Source: Aristophania vespae
GTDB taxonomy: Bacteria > Pseudomonadota > Alphaproteobacteria > Acetobacterales > Acetobacteraceae
Direction: 5' to 3'
DNA length: 64,000 nucleotides
Assembly (NCBI RefSeq): GCF_009906835.1
Contig: NZ_CP047652.1
Span: forward strand, 567,001-631,000
Shown here piece by piece: positions 46,153 to 56,273 of this stretch. The position numbers and the translations under genes were made by a program. Below the pieces are notes generated by a model. That model saw nothing but the letters and a program-made list of their open reading frames with translations. It ran no database searches and was not told the DNA's origin. Position 1 is the first letter of the stretch. Each line of letters begins with the position of its first letter.

Positions 46153-46890
46153 ATGAATGACATTAACACAAAAGAGAGCCTCCCATATAAGAGAGTCTTG
46201 TTAAAGGTTTCGGGTGAAGCCCTCATGGGCAAGGGCAGTTTTGGTGTTGACCCAGAAATGGTAGAAATGGTTGCGGCTGATATCGCACATGTTGCCGAAA
46301 ATGGCGTGCAAGTATGTCTTGTTGTGGGTGGAGGAAATATCTTTCGTGGCGTAGCCGCTGCCACAAAAGGGATGGACCGCGCTCAGGGTGATTATGCTGG
46401 CATGCTGGCAACGGTTATTAATGCTCTGATGCTGCAAAATGCTCTCGAACGCCGCGATGTTGGAACGCGCGTTATGTCAGCCATTCATATGGCCTCTATT
46501 GCCGAGCCTTATATACGTCGTCGTGCCGTGCGTCATATGGAAAAAGGGCGCGTTGTAATTTTTGCTGCGGGGACGGGTAATCCATTTTTTACAACAGATA
46601 CAGCGGCAGCCCTAAGAGCAAGCGAAATGGAGTGTGATGCTCTTTTCAAAGGCACACAAGTTGATGGTGTGTATTCTGCCGACCCACGTACCAACCCAGA
46701 TGCCAAACGTTATAACGAACTGAGCTATACAGAAGTTTTAACACGGGATTTGCGTGTCATGGATGCAACAGCCATTAGCCTATCGCGAGAAAATGCATTG
46801 CCGATTATCGTGTTTAATATGCATGCCCCAGGCGCTTTTTCTGCTGTTATCCGTGGTGAAGGGGCTTTTACAAAAATCGTGGAATCTTAA
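46153..46890 (+). CDS. pyrH: Uridylate kinase
   Basis: Amino-acid-kinase-fold enzyme, UMP to UDP, regulated by GTP and UTP. Motifs: [15 protein letters not shown] at the start of the core, [10 protein letters not shown], and [15 protein letters not shown] with DGVYSADPR. Hexameric, cytoplasmic. The start at 46153 ([10 protein letters not shown]) is chosen: GGGGGAG is 9-10 bases upstream; in-frame ATGs at 46099 and 46135 add a non-family N-terminus. 245 residues, the normal size. Usually preceded by tsf and rpsB, which are not here; frr follows after 62 bases. Confidence 0.96.
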   Translation: MNDINTKESLPYKRVLLKVSGEALMGKGSFGVDPEMVEMVAADIAHVAENGVQVCLVVGGGNIFRGVAAATKGMDRAQGDYAGMLATVINALMLQNALERRDVGTRVMSAIHMASIAEPYIRRRAVRHMEKGRVVIFAAGTGNPFFTTDTAAALRASEMECDALFKGTQVDGVYSADPRTNPDAKRYNELSYTEVLTRDLRVMDATAISLSRENALPIIVFNMHAPGAFSAVIRGEGAFTKIVES

Positions 46891-46952
46891 GAGATTACCT
46901 TAATTATTTTTATGAATGCGGTTAATCAAGCTAACCCAGAAAGGGATATATC

Positions 46953-47519
46953 ATGACTGTGGAGCTTAACGATCTTGTAGCTGACCTAAAAAGGCGAATG
47001 GAGGGTGCACTTGAAAGCTTAAAGCGCGATTTTTCTGGTTTGCGCTCTGGTCGTGCAAGCCCCAATTTATTAGAGCCAGTGCGTGTAGAGGTTTATGGTT
47101 CTGTCGTTCCGTTATCTCAGGTGGGATCTATTGCTGTACCTGAAGCGCGTATGCTGACAGTCTCAGTATGGGATCGTAGTGCCGTAGGTGCCGTTGAAAA
47201 AGCAATTCGTGATAGTGGTTTAGGCCTTAATCCAGCTGCTGATGGACAAACTGTTCGCGTTCCTATTCCTCAATTAACTGAGGAAAGGCGCGTCGAACTT
47301 GCCAAAGCTGCAGCTCGTTATGCCGAAAATGCCCGCATAGCTGTGCGGGGTGTCCGTCGGGATGGTATGGATAAAGCCAAATCATTCGAAAAAAAGAGTG
47401 AAATCAGTCAGGATGACCTAAAAGGGTGGAGTGACTCGATCCAAAAATTGACTGACGACTATATCAGTAAAGTCGATACACTTTTATCTGAGAAAGAACG
47501 CGACATTAAACAGGTTTAA
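46953..47519 (+). CDS. frr: Ribosome recycling factor
   Basis: Splits the post-termination ribosome with EF-G. Tail-of-three-helices plus beta domain: [40 protein letters not shown], and a long C-terminal basic helix with RRDGMDKAK. 188 residues, close to the usual 185. Between pyrH and uppS, the conserved order. uppS starts 11 bases after the stop. Confidence 0.97.
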   Translation: MTVELNDLVADLKRRMEGALESLKRDFSGLRSGRASPNLLEPVRVEVYGSVVPLSQVGSIAVPEARMLTVSVWDRSAVGAVEKAIRDSGLGLNPAADGQTVRVPIPQLTEERRVELAKAAARYAENARIAVRGVRRDGMDKAKSFEKKSEISQDDLKGWSDSIQKLTDDYISKVDTLLSEKERDIKQV

Positions 47520-47529
47520 TGGCTTAGTT

Positions 47530-48273
47530 TTGTCAGCTTCCCTTCCCGATAGCCTTAAATTTACATCTGATTTTACCCCTCGTCATGTTGCCATCATTAT
47601 GGATGGTAATGGGCGATGGGCGCGTTCGCGTGGTGCTTCAGTGGCTTATGGCCACCGGGAGGGGGTTGAAGCTGTACAACGTTGTGTGCGGGCTGCTATC
47701 AAACAGGGTGTGCAGTTTCTAACGCTTTATGCCTTTTCTTCAGAAAACTGGAAGCGCTCGGAAGAAGAAATTGGAAATCTGACAGCTTTATTGCGCTTTT
47801 ATTTACGCCATAAACTTTCAGAGCTTCATGAGCAGAATGTTAAGCTCCAAATTATAGGTGAGCCGGAACGTTTCGGTAAGACTCTGAATAAAGAACTACA
47901 AGAGGCCCAGGATAAAACTGCAAATAATAAAGTTTTAACCTTAACACTGGCTTTGTCTTATGGCGGTAGAGCTGAGTTGGTGAAAGCCACCAAACTTTTG
48001 ATAGAAGAGGTGGTTAAAGGGCAGTTATCTCTTGATGATATCAATGAGCAGCATTTATCAAATTGCCTGCAAACTGCCTCTATTCCTGACCCCGATATTT
48101 TGGTGCGCACGAGTGGGGAACATAGATTATCGAATTTTCTTTTATGGCAGTCTGCCTATTCAGAACTCTTATTTCTAGATGTTTTGTGGCCTGATTTTCA
48201 GGAAAACCATTTTTCTGAAATTATTGATCATTATGGTCGTCGTAATCGTCGTTTTGGAGGCCGTCCACGATGA
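47530..48273 (+). CDS. uppS: Undecaprenyl diphosphate synthase
   Basis: cis-Prenyltransferase that adds isoprenyl units to farnesyl diphosphate, giving the C55 lipid carrier for cell-wall and O-antigen precursors. Motifs HVAIIMDGNGRWA (catalytic Asp), LYAFSSENWKRS, and LVRTSGEHRLSNFLLWQSAY. 247 residues. Start is TTG at 47530; no in-frame ATG precedes the HVAIIMDGN motif, and only a weak AGG lies upstream, so the start is uncertain. Its last four bases overlap cdsA. Confidence 0.95.
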   Translation: MSASLPDSLKFTSDFTPRHVAIIMDGNGRWARSRGASVAYGHREGVEAVQRCVRAAIKQGVQFLTLYAFSSENWKRSEEEIGNLTALLRFYLRHKLSELHEQNVKLQIIGEPERFGKTLNKELQEAQDKTANNKVLTLTLALSYGGRAELVKATKLLIEEVVKGQLSLDDINEQHLSNCLQTASIPDPDILVRTSGEHRLSNFLLWQSAYSELLFLDVLWPDFQENHFSEIIDHYGRRNRRFGGRPR

Positions 48274-49082
48274 AGCCATTTTCACAATGGTCCGAATTTC
48301 ATAAGCGTGTAGCCTCAAGCATCGTGCTTATTCCTGTTGCTATTTTGTGCCTGTATTATGGGCAATGGTTATATAATACTCTTATTCTTCTCGTTATGGT
48401 TGGTCTGGTATGGGAAGGAGAGACCCTGTTAGGTCAGAAAATGACCGGTTTAAGGGCTGTTCTTTTTCTTTTATGGCCATTGGCGGGAGGATTAATTGCC
48501 CTTAAAGGTGATTATTTATCATTACTTTATTTATGTGGCGGCGCCCTGCTTTTTGGATTTCAAGCTTGGCTTCCGGTGATTATTTCTATTGTGGGGGGCA
48601 CTTCACTTTTATTACTGAGAATGCGCCCAGACGGATTGTTAGAAGTTTTTTTCGTTTTAGGAACAGTTATTGCCAGTGATAGCGGTGCCTATATGGTAGG
48701 GCGCTTAATAGGCGGTCCTAAACTAGCCCCTAAAATATCCCCTGGTAAAACGATCTCAGGCTCTATTGGTGGTATTTGCACCGCTATTCTGCTCTCGGCA
48801 GTTATTGTGAGGTTAGGGCTAGGAAGTTGGTCGATAGAGGCGCTTATTTGCGGTGCAATATTAAGCATAGCCGCTCAGGGCGGTGACCTTTTGGAAAGCG
48901 CTTTTAAAAGGCGGCTCGGGGTAAAAGATTCAGGAAAACTTATTCCAGGGCATGGCGGATTATTGGACCGGTTTGATGGGTTGTTAGCAGCTGCCCCTTT
49001 GGCAGCTATATTTGCATATTTATCTGGCCCACATCCTTTTTGGCAGTTTTGGCATTATTTTGAACAGGTCTTTGGAAGATAA
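48270..49082 (+). CDS. cdsA: Phosphatidate cytidylyltransferase
   Basis: Membrane enzyme making CDP-diacylglycerol, the branch point of phospholipid synthesis. About seven hydrophobic segments, then the signature KDSGKLIPGHGGLLDRFD near residue 225. 270 residues. An intact G6 run at 48593-48598 lies inside (IVGGTS). ATG overlaps uppS by four bases, so coupled. dxr follows in 13 bases. Confidence 0.94.
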   Translation: MKPFSQWSEFHKRVASSIVLIPVAILCLYYGQWLYNTLILLVMVGLVWEGETLLGQKMTGLRAVLFLLWPLAGGLIALKGDYLSLLYLCGGALLFGFQAWLPVIISIVGGTSLLLLRMRPDGLLEVFFVLGTVIASDSGAYMVGRLIGGPKLAPKISPGKTISGSIGGICTAILLSAVIVRLGLGSWSIEALICGAILSIAAQGGDLLESAFKRRLGVKDSGKLIPGHGGLLDRFDGLLAAAPLAAIFAYLSGPHPFWQFWHYFEQVFGR

Positions 49083-49095
49083 GAGGAACATTTAA

Positions 49096-50285
49096 ATGGC
49101 GGTTGGTTCTGGCACACAGAGACGGCGTATCAGTGTTTTGGGTAGTACGGGCAGTATTGGAGTCTCAACGGTTGATCTTCTCAAAGATTTAGGCGAGAGC
49201 ATCGAAGTCCGTGCGTTAGTAGGGGGACGAATGCGTCTCTTTTGGCGCAACAGGCGCGCGCCCTTAAAGCCGAGCTGGCGGTCATTCACGATGAATCGCG
49301 CTTTAATGAACTTAAAGAGCTTCTTAAAGGCACTTCAACAAAAGTAGCAGCTGGTCGTCAGGCTGTTATTGATGCTGGTGCGTTAGAAGCAGATTGGACA
49401 ATGGCTGCCATTACCGGCGCTGCCGGATTGGAGCCTACATTAGCAGCAGCCCGCAATGGAAAAGCTGTCGCTTTGGCCAATAAAGAGGCGCTCGTTTGCG
49501 CAGGCAACATAATGCTCAAACTGGTTGCAGAAGCCGGGGCGCAGCTTCTCCCTGTTGATTCTGAGCATAATGCCATTGCTCAGTCTTTGGCTGGTTGTGA
49601 TATTGAGCTTGTTGATAAAATCATTCTCACAGCATCAGGTGGGCCTTTTAGAAGAGCTTCCTTAGAAGAAATGGCTCAGGCTACTCCCGAAAAAGCGTTA
49701 AAACATCCGACCTGGTCTATGGGCGCTAAAATTACCATTGATTCTGCGTCTATGGCTAATAAAGGTCTTGAGGTTATAGAAGCGGCACGCATTTTTGGGC
49801 TGACTGATGATAAAATAGATGTCATCGTCCACCCTCAATCCGTTGTGCATGGTATGGTTGCTTTTAAAGATGGGAGCTTTGTCGCACAGCTAGGAAGTGC
49901 AGATATGCGTATTCCTATTGCTCATTGCTTAGCGTGGCCTACACGTATGAGAACGCAATGCGAGCGTCTTGATCTTGCCAAATTATCGAAACTTGATTTC
50001 GAACCAGTTGATGAAACACGCTTTAGACCACTGGCCTTAGCACGTCAGGTTCTTAGAGAAGGAGGAGTAGCACCAACTGTTTTTTCTGCTGCAAATGAAA
50101 TAGCAGTTGATGCTTTCCTTAGTGGAAAAATCCGCTTTCTGGGAATTGGTGAATTAATTGATGCGTCTTTGCAAGCAATGCCGGAAAATCCTGAGCCAAA
50201 AAATTTAGAAGACGTTTTATATTGGGATAAGAAAGGCCGTGAATTAGCAAAAGAGCAAATTGCGAGGATTAATGCTCATGCATAG
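49096..50285 (+). pseudogene. dxr: 1-deoxy-D-xylulose 5-phosphate reductoisomerase, reading frame broken once
   Basis: NADPH enzyme of the non-mevalonate isoprenoid pathway, normally essential. The first frame reads RRISVLGSTGSIGVSTVDLL (NADP site) and ends at 49347. A second frame carries the rest: LVCAGNIMLKLVAEAGAQLL, DSEHNA, ILTASGGPF, ASMANKGLEVIEA and AANEIAVDAF, all the substrate and metal motifs. One added G in the G5 run at 49222-49226 turns ALVGGRM into ALVGGTNASLLAQQARALKA and fuses both frames to about 396 residues, the usual length. ATG at 49096 has AGAGGA eight bases upstream. The gene would be expected to be intact in a live cell. Confidence 0.88.
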
Positions 50286-51360
50286 TCTCTATAGCATTAT
50301 CGTCGGATTGTTGGTTTTTGGCGTGATCGTTTTCATTCACGAGTTAGGTCACTATCTAGCGGCGCGCTGGTGCAAAATTCGTGTAGATGTCTTTTCAATC
50401 GGTTTCGGGCCAGCTTTATGTAAGTGGCGTGATCGGGTTGGAACGCAGTGGCAACTTAGCGCTTTTCCACTAGGGGGATATGTAAAGCTTCATGGCTTTG
50501 AAGCTGATGCCACTCAAGAAAACCCTGAAGGCGATGAGCAAGCCTTTCATCGTAAACCCGTCTGGGCACGCGCATTAGTAACTGTTATGGGGCCTGTTTT
50601 TAATATTGTCCTGACAATATTATTATTTATCGTTATTTTTAGCCTTTATGGCCGCCCTGAAGTTAAGCCCGAAATCAGCATGATTGCCCCGCAAAGCCCG
50701 GCCGAACAGGCTGGACTGCAAAAGGGAGACAATTTTGTAAAATTTGATGGAAAAAAGATTTTGGGTGCTGCTGATTTGCAGTCATTGATTTTTTCTCATC
50801 CTGGTCAAAAGGTTACTTTATCAGTTAAGCGACAAGAGAGCACGATAGATATCCCTGTTACTTTGGGAACACAGATGCAGGGTGATAAAAAACACGGCCA
50901 ACTTGGTGTTGGATTCGCTGTTACACAGGCGCACCCCATGCCGTTTTATAAGGCAATTCCGGCTTCATTTATCAGCACTGGAAAGCTTTTTTCACAGATT
51001 TTTGAAAGTTTGTGGCAGATTATTAGTGGCCAGCGAAGCCCCCGCCAATTGGCTGGAACAATTGGTATTATCGCCATGTCTGGTCAGGCAGCAGATAGCG
51101 GGACAGCAAGTTTGCTTTTCTTTGTGGCTATGCTTTCAGCCAATCTAGGTCTCATTAATCTGTTTCCTATTCCGATGCTGGATGGCGGACATTTGGTATT
51201 TTATGCAGCAGAAGCCATTAGAGGTAAGCCTGTGTCTCTGAAAGTAAGGGAAATAGCTTTACAGGTAGGTTTTTTCCTGGTTATGGCGCTGTTTCTTTAT
51301 ACGGCCTTCAATGATGTAACGGGACTAGGATGGATAAAATGGTTAACAACACATTTATAA
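50278..51360 (+). CDS. rseP: RIP metalloprotease RseP
   Basis: Site-2-type intramembrane zinc protease that degrades anti-sigma factors and leftover signal peptides. HExxH in VIVFIHELGHYLAARW near residue 20; a PDZ domain in residues 115-195 (PQSPAEQAGLQKGDNFVKFD); third motif NLFPIPMLDGGHLVF near residue 300 with the metal Asp. Four membrane segments. 360 residues from the 50278 ATG, eight bases inside the dxr end; 50272 ATG and 50260 TTG are alternatives. The GAGG at 50263 fits 50272 or 50278. Confidence 0.95.
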   Translation: MHSLYSIIVGLLVFGVIVFIHELGHYLAARWCKIRVDVFSIGFGPALCKWRDRVGTQWQLSAFPLGGYVKLHGFEADATQENPEGDEQAFHRKPVWARALVTVMGPVFNIVLTILLFIVIFSLYGRPEVKPEISMIAPQSPAEQAGLQKGDNFVKFDGKKILGAADLQSLIFSHPGQKVTLSVKRQESTIDIPVTLGTQMQGDKKHGQLGVGFAVTQAHPMPFYKAIPASFISTGKLFSQIFESLWQIISGQRSPRQLAGTIGIIAMSGQAADSGTASLLFFVAMLSANLGLINLFPIPMLDGGHLVFYAAEAIRGKPVSLKVREIALQVGFFLVMALFLYTAFNDVTGLGWIKWLTTHL

Positions 51361-51539
51361 CTAAAAACTAGTTGTACACTTTTGAATTAGAGAGGTTGGA
51401 AAGATCACATCTTTTGTCTAAAAGAGACAAGCCCTTATAAGGGCAGCTCTTGCATAAGAAGGAGATTTTTGGGTATTTCTCCGTAACATGTGAATGTTAT
51501 GAAATATCTGCAAGAATCTGGGAACGAGGGATACCGATT

Positions 51540-54134
51540 TTGTCAGGATTGCGCTCTAAAGGTTTCCGACCCGTAGCTGTTCGGTTGGTTTTACTGGCTT
51601 CGGTCTGTTTGTTTCCGGCAGCCACGAATGTGGCGGAAGCACAAACATCTCAGCAGCATAAGACTGTTCATCGCAAGGCGACCCGTAAAAAGGCGTCTCA
51701 TGGACATGTGCAGTCAGCAAAGAAAGTTGCTGCAAGGCATAGTGCTTCCAGAGCCAAAAAAACCCATACTGCGCAGTATCTGCCTGGCGGTATTATCCAG
51801 TCTATTCTGGTTAAAGGGAACTCCCGTATCGAGACAGGTACGGTTCTTTCTTACATGGTTGTGCAGCCTGGAGATTCGTTTAACAAAAACGGCCTTAACC
51901 GTTCTCTCAAAACACTTTATGCAACGGGATTATTCCGCGACATAACGATAGAGCGACAAGGTTCAACTCTGGTGGTTAACCTTGTTGAAAATCCTGTCGT
52001 GGATAAGATCGTCTTTGAGGGGAATCATTCACTCAAAGATAATGATATTTTAAAAGAAGTTGACCTCAAGCCGCGTGCGGTTTTCTCCTCTCAGACAGTT
52101 GCCTCTGATCGCCAAAAAATTCTTAATCTTTATGCGAAACATGCACGCTATGGTGCAACGGTTACGCCACAGATCATTCGTCTTTCAAATAACCGTGTTG
52201 ATGTCGTTTTCCGCATAAATGAAGCGCGTCAGACTTTGGTGAAAAAAATTGCCTTTGTCGGCAATAAGTCCTTTAGTGAATCCGCTCTATCTAGTGTCAT
52301 TTCTTCTAAAGAAACAGCCTGGTATCGCTTCTTCTCATCGGCTGATGAATATAATCCAGAACGTATGCGTTATGACGCTGAGCTGCTAAGACGATATTAT
52401 CTGCATAATGGATTTGTTGACTTCAAATTAATTGATGCAACAGGTGAGTTATCGCCTGATCACAAGACGTTTTATATTACCTTTACGATTAAAGAAGGTC
52501 CACGTTATAGGCTCGGTAAGATTGATGTGCGTTCAGATGTGCATGGTGTTACTAAAAAGATGCTGAAAAAGCATATAGAGCTGTTTAAGAATCAGTATTA
52601 TGACGGCACTGCAATTCAGAATAATGCCAATGATATGCAAGAATGGTTGCAGGAATCGGGCCATCCTTTTGCGTTAGTGCGCACAGAAATTGCACGTAAC
52701 CCTGAAAAGAAGATTGTTAATCTCTTATATGATGTAGTGCAGGGTCCACGTGTATATGTCGAACGTATAGATATTAATGGCAATACTGTTACACGAGATC
52801 CCGTTATTCGTCGTAATTTGCCAATGGCAGAAGGTGATGCTTACACACCTTATGACCGGAAATATGCTAAACTTGGTTTAAAAGATTTAGGTTACTTTAA
52901 AACCGTTACGATTGACCAGACGCAGGGCTCAGCCCCAGATAAAGCTAATCTTGCTGTTAATGTGACTGAAAAGCCAACTGGTGAGTTCTCTCTAGGGGGT
53001 GGTTACTCAACAGACGTCGGTGTTCTGGGTAATTTAGGGCTAAAGCAGCATAACTTACTGGGCACAGGCCTCGATGCAGGTTTCTCTGGAACAGTTGCTT
53101 ATTACGAGAAACAGGCTGATCTTTCGATTACTGATCCAAATTTCTTGGGTCGCAACTTTGTTGCCGGCGCTGATATTTATTACATGCAAAATAATTATCA
53201 GACTTACCAAAGCTATAACGAAGATCAGTACGGTCTTTCATTACGTTTGGGATATGCATTTAACCGCTATCTCTCGCAGTCATGGACCTACTCTTTGGTT
53301 AATCGTAAAGTCGGTAATGCAATGCCAGGGCGTAGATATTGTTCTTATGACCCTCAGGGCTGTCTTGATGATACCCCATCTATTTATGTGCAAGACGCAG
53401 CTGGATGGTCATTATTATCGCAGTTAAGCACGACAGTGACTTATGATCGCCGCGATAATCGTGTTAACCCCCGTTCTGGTTATGTTTTGCGTGCGACGGG
53501 TGATTTTGCAGGCTTAGGTGGAAACACAAAATATCTGCGTGGTAAATTTAGTGCTGCTTACTATATCCCTCTTGATTCCATAACAGCCAGCCACGACTGG
53601 ACCATTCAGTTAAAAAGTGGTGTCGGTTATATGGGAGACTGGAGTTCTAGCGGTCATCGTAGCATTATCGATAACTTCTATCTTGGTGGCGACAGTTTGC
53701 GTGGCTTCTTACAGGGTGGTGTTGGACCTCGCTCAGGACATTATAGAGGCAGTGGTGCAAACTGTTCTAATGGATGGTGTCCTGGAGCAGGGCAGGAAGA
53801 TCTGCTTGGTGGCCGCTTTATGTACACAGCCTCAGCCCAGCTAAATTTCCCCTTCCCGTTTGGAGATAAGCTGGGTATGTCAGGGCGTGGCTTTATTGAT
53901 GCCGGTAGCTTAACGGGTGTCCGTGTAAAACGCCTTCATACGAGTGCAAGCCAAGATGGCAAGGATTACACACCAATTACGGGTAATACATACACGCCTC
54001 GCGTTGCTGGCGGTCTAGGTCTTTCCTGGAGGAGCCCATTTGGACTGGTTAATATTGATGGTGCTGTACCTATTCATAAAGAACGTGGTGACAGACTTTA
54101 CCCAATCCGTTTCGGTTTTGGTCAGCAGTTCTAA
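51540..54134 (+). CDS. bamA: Outer membrane protein assembly factor BamA
   Basis: Central pore of the BAM complex that inserts beta barrels. N-terminal signal peptide (VRLVLLASVCLFPAATNVAEA), then a basic linker, five POTRA domains (about residues 80-460; first SILVKGNSRIETGTVLSYM) and a C-terminal 16-strand barrel. The L6 signature is SLRGFLQGGVGPR (VRGF-type). The barrel ends IRFGFGQQF with C-terminal Phe. Start TTG at 51540 with GAGGG upstream is preferred because it puts the signal peptide near the N-terminus; a TTG at 51450 would add 30 residues. 864 residues, slightly long. Two Cys pairs lie in the barrel loops. Confidence 0.94.
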   Translation: MSGLRSKGFRPVAVRLVLLASVCLFPAATNVAEAQTSQQHKTVHRKATRKKASHGHVQSAKKVAARHSASRAKKTHTAQYLPGGIIQSILVKGNSRIETGTVLSYMVVQPGDSFNKNGLNRSLKTLYATGLFRDITIERQGSTLVVNLVENPVVDKIVFEGNHSLKDNDILKEVDLKPRAVFSSQTVASDRQKILNLYAKHARYGATVTPQIIRLSNNRVDVVFRINEARQTLVKKIAFVGNKSFSESALSSVISSKETAWYRFFSSADEYNPERMRYDAELLRRYYLHNGFVDFKLIDATGELSPDHKTFYITFTIKEGPRYRLGKIDVRSDVHGVTKKMLKKHIELFKNQYYDGTAIQNNANDMQEWLQESGHPFALVRTEIARNPEKKIVNLLYDVVQGPRVYVERIDINGNTVTRDPVIRRNLPMAEGDAYTPYDRKYAKLGLKDLGYFKTVTIDQTQGSAPDKANLAVNVTEKPTGEFSLGGGYSTDVGVLGNLGLKQHNLLGTGLDAGFSGTVAYYEKQADLSITDPNFLGRNFVAGADIYYMQNNYQTYQSYNEDQYGLSLRLGYAFNRYLSQSWTYSLVNRKVGNAMPGRRYCSYDPQGCLDDTPSIYVQDAAGWSLLSQLSTTVTYDRRDNRVNPRSGYVLRATGDFAGLGGNTKYLRGKFSAAYYIPLDSITASHDWTIQLKSGVGYMGDWSSSGHRSIIDNFYLGGDSLRGFLQGGVGPRSGHYRGSGANCSNGWCPGAGQEDLLGGRFMYTASAQLNFPFPFGDKLGMSGRGFIDAGSLTGVRVKRLHTSASQDGKDYTPITGNTYTPRVAGGLGLSWRSPFGLVNIDGAVPIHKERGDRLYPIRFGFGQQF

Positions 54135-54181
54135 TACTAAGCTTCCTTATCGTCTCCAGCTTAAAGGCTAAAGAGGTTTTT

Positions 54182-55096
54182 ATGTCTATGCGTTTTAAGT
54201 CTTATTTATCTGTCGCATACTCCATGGTTGCTCTGGGGAGTGTGTTAGTCGCTTCTTCAGCACAGGCAGATTCTGGATCAGATAAGGCAAAATCAAGCGG
54301 TGCGGGCTGGTTTATGCCCAAATCTGAGCAGCCTGCCGCATCACATGCTCCTGTGTCTCATCGCAAGGCTGCGCCTGTCGTATCAAGAAGTGAGAATCAG
54401 GCTACAGATCCAGCTCTTAAGGCCCCACCAGTTCTGCCCTTGCCGCCTGTTCCTGCGACGCCGGCAATTGCGAAAAAATCGCCTCCGCCAGCAGCTGTGA
54501 TTGGCGTTATAAGTGTTCCAGGCGTTATGCAGCTTTCAACAGCCGCTCAGGAAATGCAGCAGGTTTTGGGCGCGCGTCGTGATCATTTAGCAAGAGAAGT
54601 TCAAAAAGAAGAAGCGTCTTGGCGTGCAGAGCAGCAGAAGTTACAGGTCCAAGCGCGCAAGCTGACATCTGACCAAATCCAAATCCGTGAGCGCCATCTG
54701 CAAGAGCGTCGTGCCAAAGATCAGAGAGATTTTGGCAATAAGGCACGCATCATTCAAGAAGCCTACCAGGTTGCTTTTCATCAGCTCGAGCGTGAACTTG
54801 AGCAAAGAGAAGGAATTATCGCTCGCGTGGCTGCAGCCCATGGCATGAACCTTATTTTACATGCCGAGCAAACTGTTCTGCATGTAGGTGAGCAGGACAT
54901 TACCGAGGAAGTTGCCGAACAGCTTAATAAAATTCTGCCTCATGTTTTTATTCCAGGAGATGGTGTTGACCCTGAGGTGTTAGCTAAATCTGGAAAAATG
55001 CCAACAACAGCAGATGAAGAAAAGCAAATGCAGCAGGCATCAGCTCCGCAGGTGGTTAACTCACCAGCTAAATCTGTCGTGCGTCAGAAGCAATAA
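54182..55096 (+). CDS. OmpH/Skp-like periplasmic chaperone
   Basis: Skp-type chaperone that carries unfolded outer-membrane proteins to BamA. Signal peptide (YSMVALGSVLVASSAQA), then an unusual Pro/Ala-rich N-terminal region of about 90 residues, then VIGVISVPGVMQLSTAAQEM and a long charged helix (EEASWRAEQQKLQVQARKLT, RERHLQERRAKDQRDFGNKA) typical of OmpH coiled-coil arms. It is 304 residues against the usual 160-200, the extra length being low-complexity regions at both ends. Follows bamA by 47 bases, the normal order, so role and partner fit well. Confidence 0.88.
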   Translation: MSMRFKSYLSVAYSMVALGSVLVASSAQADSGSDKAKSSGAGWFMPKSEQPAASHAPVSHRKAAPVVSRSENQATDPALKAPPVLPLPPVPATPAIAKKSPPPAAVIGVISVPGVMQLSTAAQEMQQVLGARRDHLAREVQKEEASWRAEQQKLQVQARKLTSDQIQIRERHLQERRAKDQRDFGNKARIIQEAYQVAFHQLERELEQREGIIARVAAAHGMNLILHAEQTVLHVGEQDITEEVAEQLNKILPHVFIPGDGVDPEVLAKSGKMPTTADEEKQMQQASAPQVVNSPAKSVVRQKQ

Positions 55097-55116
55097 GTTT
55101 GGTTGTTCCTAATCTT

Positions 55117-56157
55117 ATGAACCAGACCGAATCGCATACGGGGGATCCACGTTTTTTTCAAAGACGTGGTCCTTTTGCCTTATGTAAAGTTGTTAAACAG
55201 CTCGGTTTGGAAATTGACCTTGATACAGAGCACGCTCAGAAAAATTTTATAGGTGTTGCGCCTTTACATAGTGCAGGGCCCAATGAGATCAGCTTTTTAG
55301 ATAATCGACGTTATATTGATTTATTGAAAGAGACGCGTGCAGGTGCGGTTATTGTAGCAAAAGCCTTTGCAGATAAGGTTCCTGAACATTCTGTGGCGCT
55401 TATAAGCAAAGATCCCTATCAGAGCTGGGCCTGTGTTGCGCAATTTTTCCACCCTGCAGCTCCTTCAACCGGAAAAATTCACCCAAGTGCGGTTATTTCT
55501 GAGAATGCTATTATTGGAAATAACGTTGAGATCAGTGCACTTGCCGTTATTGGTGATAAAGTCAAAATTGGTGATGGGTGTATCATAGCTAGCCATGCTG
55601 TAATTGAGACAGGTGTGGAGATAGGGGCTAATTGTCGTATTGGTGCGCATGTAACAATCTCACATGCATTACTGGGTGAGAGGGTAGTTTTATATCCCGG
55701 TGTCCGAATCGGACAAGATGGTTTTGGTTTTGCTGTTACGCCTGAAGGTTTTGAAACTGTTCCGCAATTAGGTCGTGTAATTTTGGAAGATGGTGTAGAA
55801 ATCGGCTCTAATACGACAATTGATCGGGGTTCAATGAAAGACACAATTATCGGTGCGGGCAGCAGGATCGATAATCTCGTGCAAATTGGGCATAATGTCC
55901 AAATGGGGCGTTGTTGTATTGTCGTTTCTCAGGCGGGTATTTCAGGTTCAACGACCCTGGAAGATTTTGTTACCATAGCTGCTCAAGCGGGTTTAATTGG
56001 TCACATACATATTGGCAAAAAAGCACGTGTCGGCGCGCAATGTGGTGTGATGTCTGATGTAGAGGCTGGCTCAGATGTGATTGGTAGCCCCGCAATGCCA
56101 TTTAAAGAATTTTTCAGAAATGTGGCGACGCTGCGTAAACTATCTCGCAAGTCTTAA
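55117..56157 (+). CDS. lpxD: UDP-3-O-(3-hydroxyacyl)glucosamine N-acyltransferase LpxD
   Basis: Third step of lipid A synthesis, N-acylation. N-terminal uridine-binding domain with DPRFFQRRGPFAL and FLDNRRYIDLL, then a left-handed beta helix of hexapeptide repeats (IGNNVEISALAVIGDKVKIG, IGAHVTISHALLGERV). Catalytic His in LVQIGHNVQMGRCCIV; NTTIDRGSMKDTIIG. 346 residues from ATG 55117; a TTG at 55099 is an alternative start with no clear ribosome site for either. Homotrimer, cytoplasmic face. fabZ follows after 116 bases. Confidence 0.94.
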   Translation: MNQTESHTGDPRFFQRRGPFALCKVVKQLGLEIDLDTEHAQKNFIGVAPLHSAGPNEISFLDNRRYIDLLKETRAGAVIVAKAFADKVPEHSVALISKDPYQSWACVAQFFHPAAPSTGKIHPSAVISENAIIGNNVEISALAVIGDKVKIGDGCIIASHAVIETGVEIGANCRIGAHVTISHALLGERVVLYPGVRIGQDGFGFAVTPEGFETVPQLGRVILEDGVEIGSNTTIDRGSMKDTIIGAGSRIDNLVQIGHNVQMGRCCIVVSQAGISGSTTLEDFVTIAAQAGLIGHIHIGKKARVGAQCGVMSDVEAGSDVIGSPAMPFKEFFRNVATLRKLSRKS

Positions 56158-56273
56158 TCATAATGGTATTTTAGTAAGAGTTTTGATAGAGAGTGATGCT
56201 ACTCCTTACAAAATGCTCTTTGAGCATGATGTGTAAGAGGGCTTGGGAGTTAAGCAAGGGAAGGTTGTAATAA

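Noticed and set aside
55479-55844. 121-residue reading frame antisense to lpxD
   Set aside because: Mirror of hexapeptide repeats; Pro/Ile/Thr periodicity comes from the sense-strand repeats.
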